Source: Nocardia bovistercoris
GTDB taxonomy: Bacteria > Actinomycetota > Actinomycetes > Mycobacteriales > Mycobacteriaceae
Length of the DNA stretch: 64,000 nucleotides
Assembly: GCF_015674855.1 (NCBI RefSeq)
Contig: NZ_JADMLG010000003.1
Coordinates: 62,001-126,000 of the forward strand
Direction: 5' to 3'
Shown: positions 35,235 to 44,122 of the stretch, piece by piece
How positions within the stretch are numbered: position 1 is the stretch's first letter
How the letters are laid out: each line of letters opens with the position of its first letter
Translations under genes and position numbers: made by a program
The notes under the pieces: model-generated
Database searches by the model: none
What the model saw: only the letters and a program-made list of their open reading frames with translations
Told to the model about the DNA's origin: nothing

Positions 35235-36053
35235 ATGGGACAGCTCGACGGCAAAGTCGCCTTCATCACCGGAGCCGCACGTGGGCAGGGACGAAGTCAC
35301 GCGATCCGACTGGCGCGAGAAGGCGCCGACATCATCGCCGTGGACATCTGTGACCAACTGGAGTCTGTCCGATACCCCATGGGGACCGCTGCGGAACTGG
35401 CACAAACTGTCAAGGAGGTCGAGAGTCTCGGCCGTCGTATCGTCGCCACCCGAGCCGACGTCCGCGACATCTCGGCACTACGCCAGGCGTTCGAGACCGG
35501 CGCCGCGGAATTGGGCGCGGTCGATATCGTGCTCGCCAACGCCGGAATCGGCGCGGGAGGTGCGACAGTCGGCGAGGACCAGGAGTGGGATGAGGTTCTC
35601 GCCGTCAATCTGAAGGGCGTGTGGAACACCGGCCGGGTGGCGATCCCGTCGATGATCCAGCGTGGCAAGGGTGGAGCGATCGTGCTGACCAGCTCGACCG
35701 GAGGCCTCATCGGCGTCGGGATCCCGACCGCGGGTTTCCTCGGCTACACCGCGGCCAAACACGGGGTCATCGGACTGATGCGCTCGTGGGCCAACTTCCT
35801 TGCCCCGCACAGTATCCGAGTCAACAGTGTCGCCCCCACCGCAGTACGCACACCGATGGCCGCCGACGGGAACCTCGGCGCCATCATGGCACGCAACCCC
35901 GACCTCGGACGGGCACTGTCCAATGCGATGCCGGTCGACCTGGTGGAACCCGAGGATGTCTCCGAGGCCGTGCTCTGGCTGGTCTCCGATGCCGCCCGCT
36001 ACGTCACCGGCACCGTGATCCCCGTCGACGCGGGCCAGCTCAACAAACGATAG
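35235..36053 (+). CDS. mycofactocin-coupled SDR family oxidoreductase
   Basis: 272 residues from ATG 35235 with AAGGAG six bases upstream. The N-terminus has the same GKVAFITGAARGQG loop, R-S-H-A-I-R-L-A and D-I-I-A-V-D-I as the SDR at 24607, typical of the family that recycles its bound NAD with mycofactocin. Catalytic YTAAK lies near 173-177. It lies 76 bases after the Mce-associated gene on the same strand, so it is probably in the mce transcript. The two SDRs flank the mce genes and may act on successive alcohol groups. Confidence 0.92.
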   Translation: MGQLDGKVAFITGAARGQGRSHAIRLAREGADIIAVDICDQLESVRYPMGTAAELAQTVKEVESLGRRIVATRADVRDISALRQAFETGAAELGAVDIVLANAGIGAGGATVGEDQEWDEVLAVNLKGVWNTGRVAIPSMIQRGKGGAIVLTSSTGGLIGVGIPTAGFLGYTAAKHGVIGLMRSWANFLAPHSIRVNSVAPTAVRTPMAADGNLGAIMARNPDLGRALSNAMPVDLVEPEDVSEAVLWLVSDAARYVTGTVIPVDAGQLNKR

Positions 36054-36228
36054 GCGTTCACCCCCTTCGTCCTCCAACACCCGCACCCTTCCCACGGTCG
36101 ACCTTCATCGAAGCGCCGTTTTCGCCTGCGAGGACGCGAAGGAAGCGCCCACGCATTCATCGAGAAACGCGCGCCGGTATGGCACGGCCGCTGAAACAAC
36201 AACGCGTACCACGTGTGAAGGAAACACC

Positions 36229-37608
36229 ATGAAAATCATCCGGCCTTTGATCGCCGTTCTGGCGGTCGCTTCGCTGGTCTCGGGCTGCGGACGTGACGGC
36301 ACCGGTCAGCGAGAGGACGAAGCGGGAAGTGACCCTGCCACTTCGGTATCGAAGGAGTTCGGTGATCTCGGAGCTGTCTGTGGTGACGGCTCACCGACCA
36401 AAGCCGCAGCCCAGGGCGTCACCGCGGAAACGGTCACCGTCGGTGTGTTCACCGACTTCGGCTTCTCCAAGAATTCCGAGTTCATCGACGCGGCACAGGT
36501 TTTCACTTCGTGGTGCAACGATCACGGCGGCATCGCCGGGCGCCGTATCGAGATCAGTATCCTCGACACCAAACTGACCGAGGTGCGCCAGCGTATGCGC
36601 GAGGCGTGCCGTGACGACTTCGTCCTGGTCGGCGGTGGCACCGGATTGGATGCACTGGGTGTCAAGGACCGGTTGAGTTGCCTGCTGCCGAGCTTTCCCG
36701 CCCAGGTTTCCCAACCCGGGAGCGTGGCGGCCGATCTCGAGATCAGCGCGTCGCCGTCGTCGCTGCCGCGCCACGATGTGTACACCGGCTTCCGGCAGTG
36801 GCTGGTCAAAGAAGGCTATCCGCAGTCGATCGACAAGGTCGGGATCATCGACGCGGACTCGCCGATCACCAAGACCCTCGGCGACAAGACCGAGGAGAGC
36901 CTGCGCGCACAGGGGGCGACGGTCGTCTACCACGATCTGTATCCGATCGCGGGTGTCGCGAGCTGGGCCCCCTACGCCCAGACCATCAAAGAGAAGCAGG
37001 TGCGCGGGTTGGTCTTCAACGGAGAACCCGCGCAGCTGCCCAAACTCGAGGAAGCCCTGACCGAGATCGGCTACAGCCCGGACTGGATCGACGCCACCAA
37101 CAACAACTACACCCCCGCATTCCTGAAGGCTCTGGGGCGATCTCTCGAGTTTCAGAACAACGTCGTCGATCTCAGCGGTGTGGCCCCCTTCGAGAAGACG
37201 AGCACGGTCCCCGCGTTGCGTCAGGTCGAGGCCATGTTCGCCCGGTACGCGCCGGACGCGAAGGCGACGTTTCCGCAACTGCGCGCGATCTCGTCCTGGC
37301 TACTGTTCGTGGAGGCGGCGACGCGATGCGGCGACGATCTGACCCGCCGCTGCGTCTACGATGCCGCGAGTTCGATGAAGTCGTGGACCGGCGGCGGTCT
37401 GCACGCACCCGTGAACTTGACCGACCGCGAGGTACCCATTCGATGCTTCAACGTCGAACGAGCGACACCTGCGGGATGGGTGCCCGCCGACTTTCGCCCC
37501 GATGCCGGACTTTATCGCTGCGACGTCGAACGTTACCGTTTCACAGGGAATTACGGTGGGCCGATGACACTCGCCGACGTCGGCAAGTCCATGGCGGATC
37601 TCAACTGA
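36229..37608 (+). CDS. ABC-type solute-binding lipoprotein (LivK-like)
   Basis: 459 residues from ATG 36229 with GAAGGAAA upstream. The signal peptide ends in L-V-S-G-C (Cys20), so it is lipid-anchored outside the membrane. The mature part has the two-lobe type I binding fold (V-G-V-F-T-D-F-G-F near 64-72; G-I-A-G-R-R-I-E near 97-104). No permease or ATPase is linked. It lies 175 bases downstream of the SDR. Together with the signal-less homologue at 21383 it may hand the substrate of this cluster to the Mce system or sense it (inference). Confidence 0.85.
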   Translation: MKIIRPLIAVLAVASLVSGCGRDGTGQREDEAGSDPATSVSKEFGDLGAVCGDGSPTKAAAQGVTAETVTVGVFTDFGFSKNSEFIDAAQVFTSWCNDHGGIAGRRIEISILDTKLTEVRQRMREACRDDFVLVGGGTGLDALGVKDRLSCLLPSFPAQVSQPGSVAADLEISASPSSLPRHDVYTGFRQWLVKEGYPQSIDKVGIIDADSPITKTLGDKTEESLRAQGATVVYHDLYPIAGVASWAPYAQTIKEKQVRGLVFNGEPAQLPKLEEALTEIGYSPDWIDATNNNYTPAFLKALGRSLEFQNNVVDLSGVAPFEKTSTVPALRQVEAMFARYAPDAKATFPQLRAISSWLLFVEAATRCGDDLTRRCVYDAASSMKSWTGGGLHAPVNLTDREVPIRCFNVERATPAGWVPADFRPDAGLYRCDVERYRFTGNYGGPMTLADVGKSMADLN

Positions 37609-37609
37609 A

Positions 37610-39274
37610 TCACCTGTTCGTATGATGGAGCGCGGCACGGAACAACGACCCGATGATCCGGCCCAGGTGATCGGGCGTCTGGATTCGCGCGTGTGCCGCG
37701 CTACCGAAGACCCGTCGCAGTTCGTCGTCGGCTGTCGGCGCCCCCACGGTGACGCACACCGCGCCGATACCCGCTCGCCGTGCTTCGGCGAGCGCTCGGC
37801 GCGCGTCCGCGCTGCCGTAGGCGCGTTCGTAGCCGTGGTCGTAGGCCAATCCATCGGATACGACGACCAGTAGCTTCCTGGGGGTGCCGCCCTTGGCCCG
37901 CAGCACCGAGCCCGCGTGCCGGATCGCTGCGCCGAGCCTCGAATAGGCGCCGGGGACCAGGCCGCTCGCTCGGTGCATCGTCGTAGTGTCGAATGGCTCA
38001 TCGAAGCGTTTGACCGGCAGGACTTGTACCATCGATCGGCCCTGGGAGCGAAACGCGTACAGCGCCACTCGATCACCGAGCTGGTATAGCGCGGTCACCA
38101 ATGCGATAGCCGCTGTCCGCTGTTGCTCGTGAATCGTGTGCCCGTTCGACGCCGGCTGCGCGACGGAGCCGGAGATATCGAGTAACACGAGGACACAGAG
38201 GTCGCGGCGGCGTCTCAGACTGTCGAGGTAGAGGCGATCGTCCGCGGTCGCCCCGGCGGCCGCGTCGACGCGCGCCGCCACGACAGCGTCCAGATCCAGG
38301 TCATCGCCGTTGGCCTGACGGTGGTAGCGGCCGAGGCCGAGCGCCAGCCGGGACAGCACGTCTCGCAGCTGTCTACCCGACGAAGCGGCCATCGCGCCTG
38401 CTGCTCCGGTGGGCGGCTCGACCTCCTGCACGGTGCACCAAGCCGGACGGTAGCGCTGTCGATGCGTATCCCACTCCGGGTACGTCGTTCCCGTGGTCTG
38501 CGCGTCGCGGCGCTGATCACTGTCTTCGTCACTCGCCGACGAGACGACCGTGCCCGCGCCCACGACACCGCCGCGCATCCGGTGGGTGACCGAGTCCGCT
38601 CCCGGTGGACCGTTGCCGCCTGCGCCTCGTGCGGCACTCAGCATGCGCCGCAACAGTTTTCCCAACGCACCTCCGCCTCCGACAGGGCTGGAGAAGATGT
38701 CCGGCTGCTCGTCGCCGACGGATTCGTCGAGCGGATCGACACTTTCGCGGTCGGATATTCGGCGCGGTGAATGGGCGCCCGACGCGGCGGCGGCCCGCGC
38801 ACGGTCGGCGGCTTCGAGTAGTGCCCGTGGCCGGATGACACCGAAACTTTCCGGAGCGAGGGCCACCGGCTCGCGTCCGCGCGCCAACGCCAGCGCCTCG
38901 CGCGGTGAGTCGACCGATAGCTCAGCGCGACCCACCGTTGCGGCGACAGAGGTCGGCACCACCGCGTTGGCCAGCAACGAGCGACGGCCTTCGATGGCGA
39001 GATACCTGGCCGCCACCCGCGGATGCCTGCCGAGCCCACCTACGATCCCGGGATCGAGACCACCGCCTGCGAGCAACGACGCCTGCACCGAGAGCGAGAC
39101 GAGGGCGTGGCCGGAATCGATGTCGAGATGGATGGTGGCTCCGTCCGTCCAGGCCGGTTCCCCCGGTTCCAGTCTCGCCACCTTCAGCGGGCGACCCGCG
39201 ATGGCCGACGCGAGCATCGCCAGTCCGGTCGTGTCCCCGCAGGACTCGCTGTCGGATCCCGTCGTCGCGTGCAA
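37610..39274 (-). CDS. VWA-domain protein (NorD/CbbO type)
   Basis: 554 residues. The C-terminal von Willebrand A domain has the MIDAS motif DISGS at 366-370 and V-V-S-D-G-L near 475; the N-terminal half is the variable NorD/CbbO-like region. Such proteins work with a MoxR/CbbQ-type ATPase to remodel or activate a metalloenzyme. The matching ATPase is at 44119, at the other end of the same minus-strand gene run. The start is uncertain: the frame opens at a TTG (39274), 10 bases after the P450 stop, with no good ribosome-binding site; ATG at residue 20 is possible. Its 3' end nearly touches the convergent binding-protein gene. Confidence 0.82.
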   Translation of the reverse strand: MHATTGSDSESCGDTTGLAMLASAIAGRPLKVARLEPGEPAWTDGATIHLDIDSGHALVSLSVQASLLAGGGLDPGIVGGLGRHPRVAARYLAIEGRRSLLANAVVPTSVAATVGRAELSVDSPREALALARGREPVALAPESFGVIRPRALLEAADRARAAAASGAHSPRRISDRESVDPLDESVGDEQPDIFSSPVGGGGALGKLLRRMLSAARGAGGNGPPGADSVTHRMRGGVVGAGTVVSSASDEDSDQRRDAQTTGTTYPEWDTHRQRYRPAWCTVQEVEPPTGAAGAMAASSGRQLRDVLSRLALGLGRYHRQANGDDLDLDAVVAARVDAAAGATADDRLYLDSLRRRRDLCVLVLLDISGSVAQPASNGHTIHEQQRTAAIALVTALYQLGDRVALYAFRSQGRSMVQVLPVKRFDEPFDTTTMHRASGLVPGAYSRLGAAIRHAGSVLRAKGGTPRKLLVVVSDGLAYDHGYERAYGSADARRALAEARRAGIGAVCVTVGAPTADDELRRVFGSAAHARIQTPDHLGRIIGSLFRAALHHTNR

Positions 39275-39284
39275 TGGACGTCGG

Positions 39285-40544
39285 CTATGTAGCGGAACCG
39301 AATTCGATATGCAGTTCGGACAAACCGCGCATGATGAAGGTGGGCTCGTACCGGTAGCTGCGCTTCCCGGTCGTCCCGTGCACTGATTCGTCGATTCTGA
39401 TATCCGCCATGCGGTCGAGTATGCGATTCATCGAGATGCGCCCCTCGGTGCGTGCGAGCGGTGCGCCAGGGCAGGAATGTGCGCCTCGGCCGAACGCCAC
39501 GTGTTCTCGGGAGTTGCGCCGGTCGAGCTGGAATTCGTTCGGATTATCGAACTTTCGCGGATCACGGTTGCTCGCGCCCGGTAGCAGCATGACGGTCGCG
39601 CCCGCGGCCACGGGGCATTCCCCGATAGTCGTTGTCGTCCTCGCCAGTCGGAAGTGGCTCTTGACCGGGCTTTCCAATCTCAAGGTCTCCTCGAGGAACA
39701 GCGGGATCAGTTTCCGATCGCCGCGCAGCTCGGCCTGGAGTTCGGGGCGTTCCGCCAGGTTGCGGACGCCCGCGCTGAGAAGTTTGGTTGTGGTGTCCTG
39801 TCCGGCGGCGAACAAGAAGGTCGCGAGTTTGACCACTTCCTCGACCTTCGGCGTCGACCCGTCGGGATAGCGTGCCAGCGCCAGCTGGGTGAGCACATCG
39901 GAGCCCGGGCTCGCACGGCGTTCGGCGACATAGTCGGTGAATCGCTGCTCGAGCCATTCCAGGGGGTTGTGGGCCAGTGTGCCGTCGAGTTCGCCCACGA
40001 TCTGTCCGCCGAGTGCGCGGCGGAAGTCCTCGTGATCGTCGACGGGGACGCCGAGCAGGTCCGCGATCACCAGGGTCGAGAACGGTTTCGCGTAGCCGGA
40101 CATGAATTCCACCCGACCGTCCGCGAGGAACGTGTCGAGTTGCTGGTCGGCGAGCTTCCACATGAACTCTTCGTTCTCGCTCAGCCGCTTCGGGGTCAAC
40201 AGGGTGCCGAGCAGTCCGCGAGTTCGCCAATGCTGTTCGGCATCCATCGTGACCACGTGTTCGGCCATCGGGATGGCGCCACGGTGCTCATCGAGGAGTT
40301 CGGTGATGTCGTCGCCCTCCGGTGTGAAGGGCAGCGGCGCGAACGGACCGACGACAGCGTTGGCCGAGGACATGGCCGCATCGCGGTAGACCGTGAGTGC
40401 CTCCTGATGGCCGGTGATCGCGATTACCCCCGCCGGGCCGCCGGGGAGAACCGGGCACTGATCGCGCAGGTAGTCGAAGTAGGGGTAGGGGTCGGGTATC
40501 AGACTCTGGTCGGTGAAGTAGTCGACGGAATCGAAGTCGGACAC
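39285..40544 (-). CDS. cytochrome P450
   Basis: 419 residues from GTG 40544 with AAGGAG five bases upstream. AAGQDTTT at 246-253 (I-helix), EETLR at 285-289 and FGRGAHSCPG at 351-360 with axial Cys358 are intact. It is a soluble class I P450. It lies between an SDR and the VWA gene in a run of five close minus-strand genes. Likely substrate: a lipophilic molecule imported by the linked Mce system (inference). Confidence 0.93.
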   Translation of the reverse strand: MSDFDSVDYFTDQSLIPDPYPYFDYLRDQCPVLPGGPAGVIAITGHQEALTVYRDAAMSSANAVVGPFAPLPFTPEGDDITELLDEHRGAIPMAEHVVTMDAEQHWRTRGLLGTLLTPKRLSENEEFMWKLADQQLDTFLADGRVEFMSGYAKPFSTLVIADLLGVPVDDHEDFRRALGGQIVGELDGTLAHNPLEWLEQRFTDYVAERRASPGSDVLTQLALARYPDGSTPKVEEVVKLATFLFAAGQDTTTKLLSAGVRNLAERPELQAELRGDRKLIPLFLEETLRLESPVKSHFRLARTTTTIGECPVAAGATVMLLPGASNRDPRKFDNPNEFQLDRRNSREHVAFGRGAHSCPGAPLARTEGRISMNRILDRMADIRIDESVHGTTGKRSYRYEPTFIMRGLSELHIEFGSAT

Positions 40545-40573
40545 GGAGGCTCCTTGCAGATGAAACGAACGAA

Positions 40574-41476
40574 TCAGGGGATTTCGACGGCGGGGCTCTC
40601 GCGGATGTCCAGGATCTCGCCGAGGTGGTCGGCGATGTCTTCGGCCGTCAGGGGCGATTTATGGATGCCTTGTGACGCCACGATCGCGATCCTGGCGACG
40701 CCTCCCAGTCCGGCGCGCAGTACTTCGCCGTTGAGCGCGCAGGTCTCGTGGGCGAGATAGGCGGCCGCCGGTGCGACCATGTCGGGAGGCATGGCCGCGT
40801 TGATCTGCGCCATGACTTCCGGGGTGAAACCGTGATCGGCGGCCACCTTGGACGACTGTGCTTCCGACATCCGAGTGAATGCCCGCGGCGCGACGGCGTT
40901 CACGCGAATGCCGGTGCCCGCGGCTTCGGTAGCCAAGCTGCGGGTGAGTCCCCAGACCGCGCCCTTGGCCGCGGCGTAGCTGGTCATCTCGTGAATATTC
41001 CCGAGCATCGCCTCCGAGACGGTGTTCACCACCCGCCCGTAGCCTGCGGCACGCAAGTGCGGCCACGCCGCCCTGGTGATGAATAGCGTTCCGAGGTAAT
41101 GCACTTCGAGCATTGCCCGGAACTGCGGGACGGTCAACTGGTCGAAGCCGCCGGGATCGGAGATACCCGCGTTGTTGACCACGATGTCGACCCGGCCGAA
41201 GGTGTCGAGTGCGGCATCGATGACCGAGCCCGCCTCGTCTTCCTGCGCGACCGACGCGCACACCGCGACCGCCCGACCACCCGACTCGCGGATTTCCGCG
41301 GCTATGGTCTCGGCCGGCTCGCCGGAGCTGCCACTGCCATCCAGATCGACGCCGTAGTCGGCGACGACGACCTTGGCGCCGCGGGCGGCCAGCAATCGCG
41401 CGTGACTGGCGCCGACCCCGCGTCCGGCGCCCGTGACGATCGCGACGCGCTCGTCGAAGCGAAGTTCCGCGGTCAT
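40574..41476 (-). CDS. short-chain dehydrogenase/reductase
   Basis: 300 residues. V-T-G-A-G-R-G-V-G-A-S-H at 14-25 is the cofactor loop, NNAGI near 104-108 and YAAAKG near 170-175 the catalytic YxxxK. The N-terminus and length resemble the dehydrogenase domain of 17beta-HSD4/multifunctional enzyme type 2, often found in steroid or beta-oxidation clusters. The ATG overlaps the P450 stop upstream (ATGA), so the two are coupled. Confidence 0.9.
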   Translation of the reverse strand: MTAELRFDERVAIVTGAGRGVGASHARLLAARGAKVVVADYGVDLDGSGSSGEPAETIAAEIRESGGRAVAVCASVAQEDEAGSVIDAALDTFGRVDIVVNNAGISDPGGFDQLTVPQFRAMLEVHYLGTLFITRAAWPHLRAAGYGRVVNTVSEAMLGNIHEMTSYAAAKGAVWGLTRSLATEAAGTGIRVNAVAPRAFTRMSEAQSSKVAADHGFTPEVMAQINAAMPPDMVAPAAAYLAHETCALNGEVLRAGLGGVARIAIVASQGIHKSPLTAEDIADHLGEILDIRESPAVEIP

Positions 41477-42699
41477 TCGTCCGCCTCCTCCGCCACATCG
41501 AACAGCACCGGAAGCGATGTCGGAGAACGGAACACCTGGCCGCGAATGTGCGGATCATCGGCATCGGGATCGAGCCGCAGATTCGGCAGCCTGTCCAGCA
41601 GCAGCTCGATCGCGACCCGCATTTCCAGCCGCGCCAGGTGCATGCCGAGACAGACGTGGGTTCCGTACCCCCACGCGACGCTGGAACGTGACGGGCGGAA
41701 GATGTCGAAGTCGTCGGGGTCCTCGAAACGGTCCTCCTGGCGGTTGGCCGCGCCGAGCATCGGCATCACCGACGCCCCCGCCGGAATGGCCACACCGCCC
41801 AACTCGGTGTCCTCGGTGGCGATGCGGGTGATCGTGAGCAGCGGCGGCTCCCAACGTACGGCCTCTTCGATGGCCTGCGGGATCAGCGACCGATCGGCCC
41901 GGATCGCTTCGAGCTGATCGGGGTGGCTGAACAGTCCGAACAACAGATTGCCCAGGGCACGATAGGTGGTCTCCACTCCCGCGGGCAGCAACAAGCGCAG
42001 GAAGGAGAAGATCTCCTCGTCGGTGAGCCGTTCCCCGTCGATCTCGGCCACGGCGAGTCCGCTGATCAGATCGTCGCGCGGTTCGGCGCGTCGGGCCGCC
42101 AGAATCGGGGTGAAGTACTGCTCGAGGGCCACAGAAGCGGCTTTGCCTCGCTCCGGGTTGATCGTGAAACTCAGCAGCGAGATCGACCAGCGCTGGAATC
42201 GCGGGTAGTCCTCGCGCGGCAGCCCGAGAAGACCCGCGATGATCTGCGTCGGGAACGGAAAGGTGAATTCCTTGACGAGATCGGCGCTGCCTCGGGCCGC
42301 GAACCGGTCGACGAGTTCGTCGCCGACAGCGCCGACGAGTGTGTCCTCCCATTTGGCGAGCGCCTTCTGCGCGAACGCTTTCGACACCAGCGCACGGTGC
42401 CGTCCGTGCTCGGGTTCGTCCATGCCGAGCATCACATGGCGGCCGAGCACGTCACCGAATGCCTGGATGATGATCGCCGACGAGAAGGTCCGGTTGTCCC
42501 GCAGCATCTGCTGGACATCCTCGAAGCGGTAGGCGATGAACAGCGGTTTGGTCTCGTCTCCCGGCATCGCGGACATCTCGATGCGCTGCACCGGCTCTTC
42601 GCGGCGCAGACGCGCGAGTTCGGTGTAAGGATCGCGCACATTCCCCGACACCACGTCATCGAAGGACCCGAAGTCCTCGAGATCGTCGAACAACTGCAT
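41473..42699 (-). CDS. cytochrome P450
   Basis: 408 residues from ATG 42699 with AAGGAG five bases upstream; a frame from 42843 adds 48 unrelated residues. LPAGVETT near 238-245 (Glu in place of the usual acidic position), EEAVR at 278-282 and WGYGTHVCLG at 343-352 with axial Cys350. The heme loop begins with Trp instead of Phe, a recurrent variant. It lies 73 bases after the AveC-like gene and overlaps the SDR by ATGA. Confidence 0.93.
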   Translation of the reverse strand: MQLFDDLEDFGSFDDVVSGNVRDPYTELARLRREEPVQRIEMSAMPGDETKPLFIAYRFEDVQQMLRDNRTFSSAIIIQAFGDVLGRHVMLGMDEPEHGRHRALVSKAFAQKALAKWEDTLVGAVGDELVDRFAARGSADLVKEFTFPFPTQIIAGLLGLPREDYPRFQRWSISLLSFTINPERGKAASVALEQYFTPILAARRAEPRDDLISGLAVAEIDGERLTDEEIFSFLRLLLPAGVETTYRALGNLLFGLFSHPDQLEAIRADRSLIPQAIEEAVRWEPPLLTITRIATEDTELGGVAIPAGASVMPMLGAANRQEDRFEDPDDFDIFRPSRSSVAWGYGTHVCLGMHLARLEMRVAIELLLDRLPNLRLDPDADDPHIRGQVFRSPTSLPVLFDVAEEADE

Positions 42700-42772
42700 G
42701 GGTACTCCTTCACATGGCCGAGTGGCGAAGGTTCGACCTCGGCTACTGGTATCGCGGCGGTACCGGACTCGC

Positions 42773-43891
42773 CTATTCGGCTGCCCCACACCGTCCGCCG
42801 TCCAGGGGCGGCTCGACATCCGGTCTGCCGTCCGGCTGTGCACTCATCCATTCCGACCAGATACCGACCGAATACGGGCCATCGACACCGTTCTGCTCGT
42901 AGAAGCCCTGCGGGTCGTACACCTTGGCCTCCGGATACGGCCATGGGCAAGCCACCGAGGTGGCCGCGCGGGTCCACTTGATGACCGCGAACCAACCGCC
43001 GTAGGCGAAGTAGGAGACATTCATGATCACGACCATCACGACCACCATGCCGAGGAACGGACGGCCGACGAATATCCGGGCACGCTGAGCGAGTTTCTCC
43101 GCTACGGTCCGTCCGGTGTCGTCACGGAATATCAACACACCGGCCGGAATCATGACGAACGTCACCGACAGCGATTCCCACAACAAAGGAAATTGATATG
43201 TTTCGCCCGCGAACAGCGATCCGAACGGAATCACCTGCGAATAGATGTACATGCCGGTACGCACGAGCGACACTTCCAGGATCATGTCGAAGACGAATCC
43301 GATGGGAAGGATCAACAACGCGAGGCTGATCAGCGGATGCCGCCAGACGAACGCGTCGGGTCCGCGGCGGGCTTGAAGTCTGCGAAGAATGGCGATCGCG
43401 GGAAAATACGGGCCGAGGTAGAACATCACGTAGCCGATGACGACGAACGGTTCGACCGTGGGTGAGAGCGAGACCAGCGGCCAGTCCTCCGGCCAGTGCC
43501 ATAGTTGCGGGTTGTACACGGCGAAGGGCGCCCAGTTCATGATGGGGTCCTGCCAGACGATCATCGTCGTCATGAAGCCCATGATCAGTACCGGATCACG
43601 GGGATTGCGGCGGAACATGCGCACCCAAATCGCGATCACGACCAAGACCGCGATCAGCGTCCCGATGTGGATGACATCGATCCAGTGATCGAATCCGAAC
43701 AATGGTTCGACGGGGCGAGGAGCGCCGGTGACCTCCGGATCGCGGATCCGGTCCGAGACCGCCCCGCGCCGAGCGTTCACGGCGACCACACCCACGAGGA
43801 GCACAGCGAGGGCGACCACACCCCACCTCGAGTACCCGAGCCGCGTCGACGCGACCGAATCATCCATCGCTGCCGCATCTTTCGTGGACAT
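42773..43891 (-). CDS. spirocyclase AveC-like membrane protein
   Basis: 372 residues from ATG 43891 (GGAG five bases upstream); a longer frame from 44065 would cross the promoter region. About seven hydrophobic segments. M-I-V-W-Q-D-P-I-M-N-W-A-P near 110-122 and the later G-V-D-G-P-Y-S-V-G tail are characteristic of the larger AveC-like proteins of mycobacteria. This is the second member in the window and, like the first, it is beside a P450 gene. Role in ring formation or in handling a membrane-soluble intermediate is possible but unproven. Confidence 0.78.
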   Translation of the reverse strand: MSTKDAAAMDDSVASTRLGYSRWGVVALAVLLVGVVAVNARRGAVSDRIRDPEVTGAPRPVEPLFGFDHWIDVIHIGTLIAVLVVIAIWVRMFRRNPRDPVLIMGFMTTMIVWQDPIMNWAPFAVYNPQLWHWPEDWPLVSLSPTVEPFVVIGYVMFYLGPYFPAIAILRRLQARRGPDAFVWRHPLISLALLILPIGFVFDMILEVSLVRTGMYIYSQVIPFGSLFAGETYQFPLLWESLSVTFVMIPAGVLIFRDDTGRTVAEKLAQRARIFVGRPFLGMVVVMVVIMNVSYFAYGGWFAVIKWTRAATSVACPWPYPEAKVYDPQGFYEQNGVDGPYSVGIWSEWMSAQPDGRPDVEPPLDGGRCGAAE

Positions 43892-44076
43892 CATCGCTCC
43901 GGTCCGAAGCGATCGGAGGCAGCGATATCCCCGGGGACATCCCCGAGACGTTTCGGCGGCCGCACATCGGCGCAACAGAGATTCATTCGGCGACCGGGCT
44001 CGGCCGGTACCGCCGCTCTTCCATGAGGCATGAGAACTCCGATGATTCCTGCCCGCATCTCGCACTCGCCGAGCAG

Positions 44077-44122
44077 ACCTAAGATTTGTTCAGACTCTAG
44101 TCGGGGCTGCCGTCGGCGTCAA
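44077..44122 (-). promoter_or_regulatory. promoter and regulon box, copy 7 (AveC-P450 operon)
   Basis: Minus strand: TTGACG (44122-44117), 17 bases, TAGAGT (44099-44094), then the box TGAACAAATCTTAGGT (44092-44077). The -35 overlaps the end of the MoxR gene. It lies about 185 bases before the AveC-like start and would give the five downstream genes their own repressible promoter. Confidence 0.65.
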
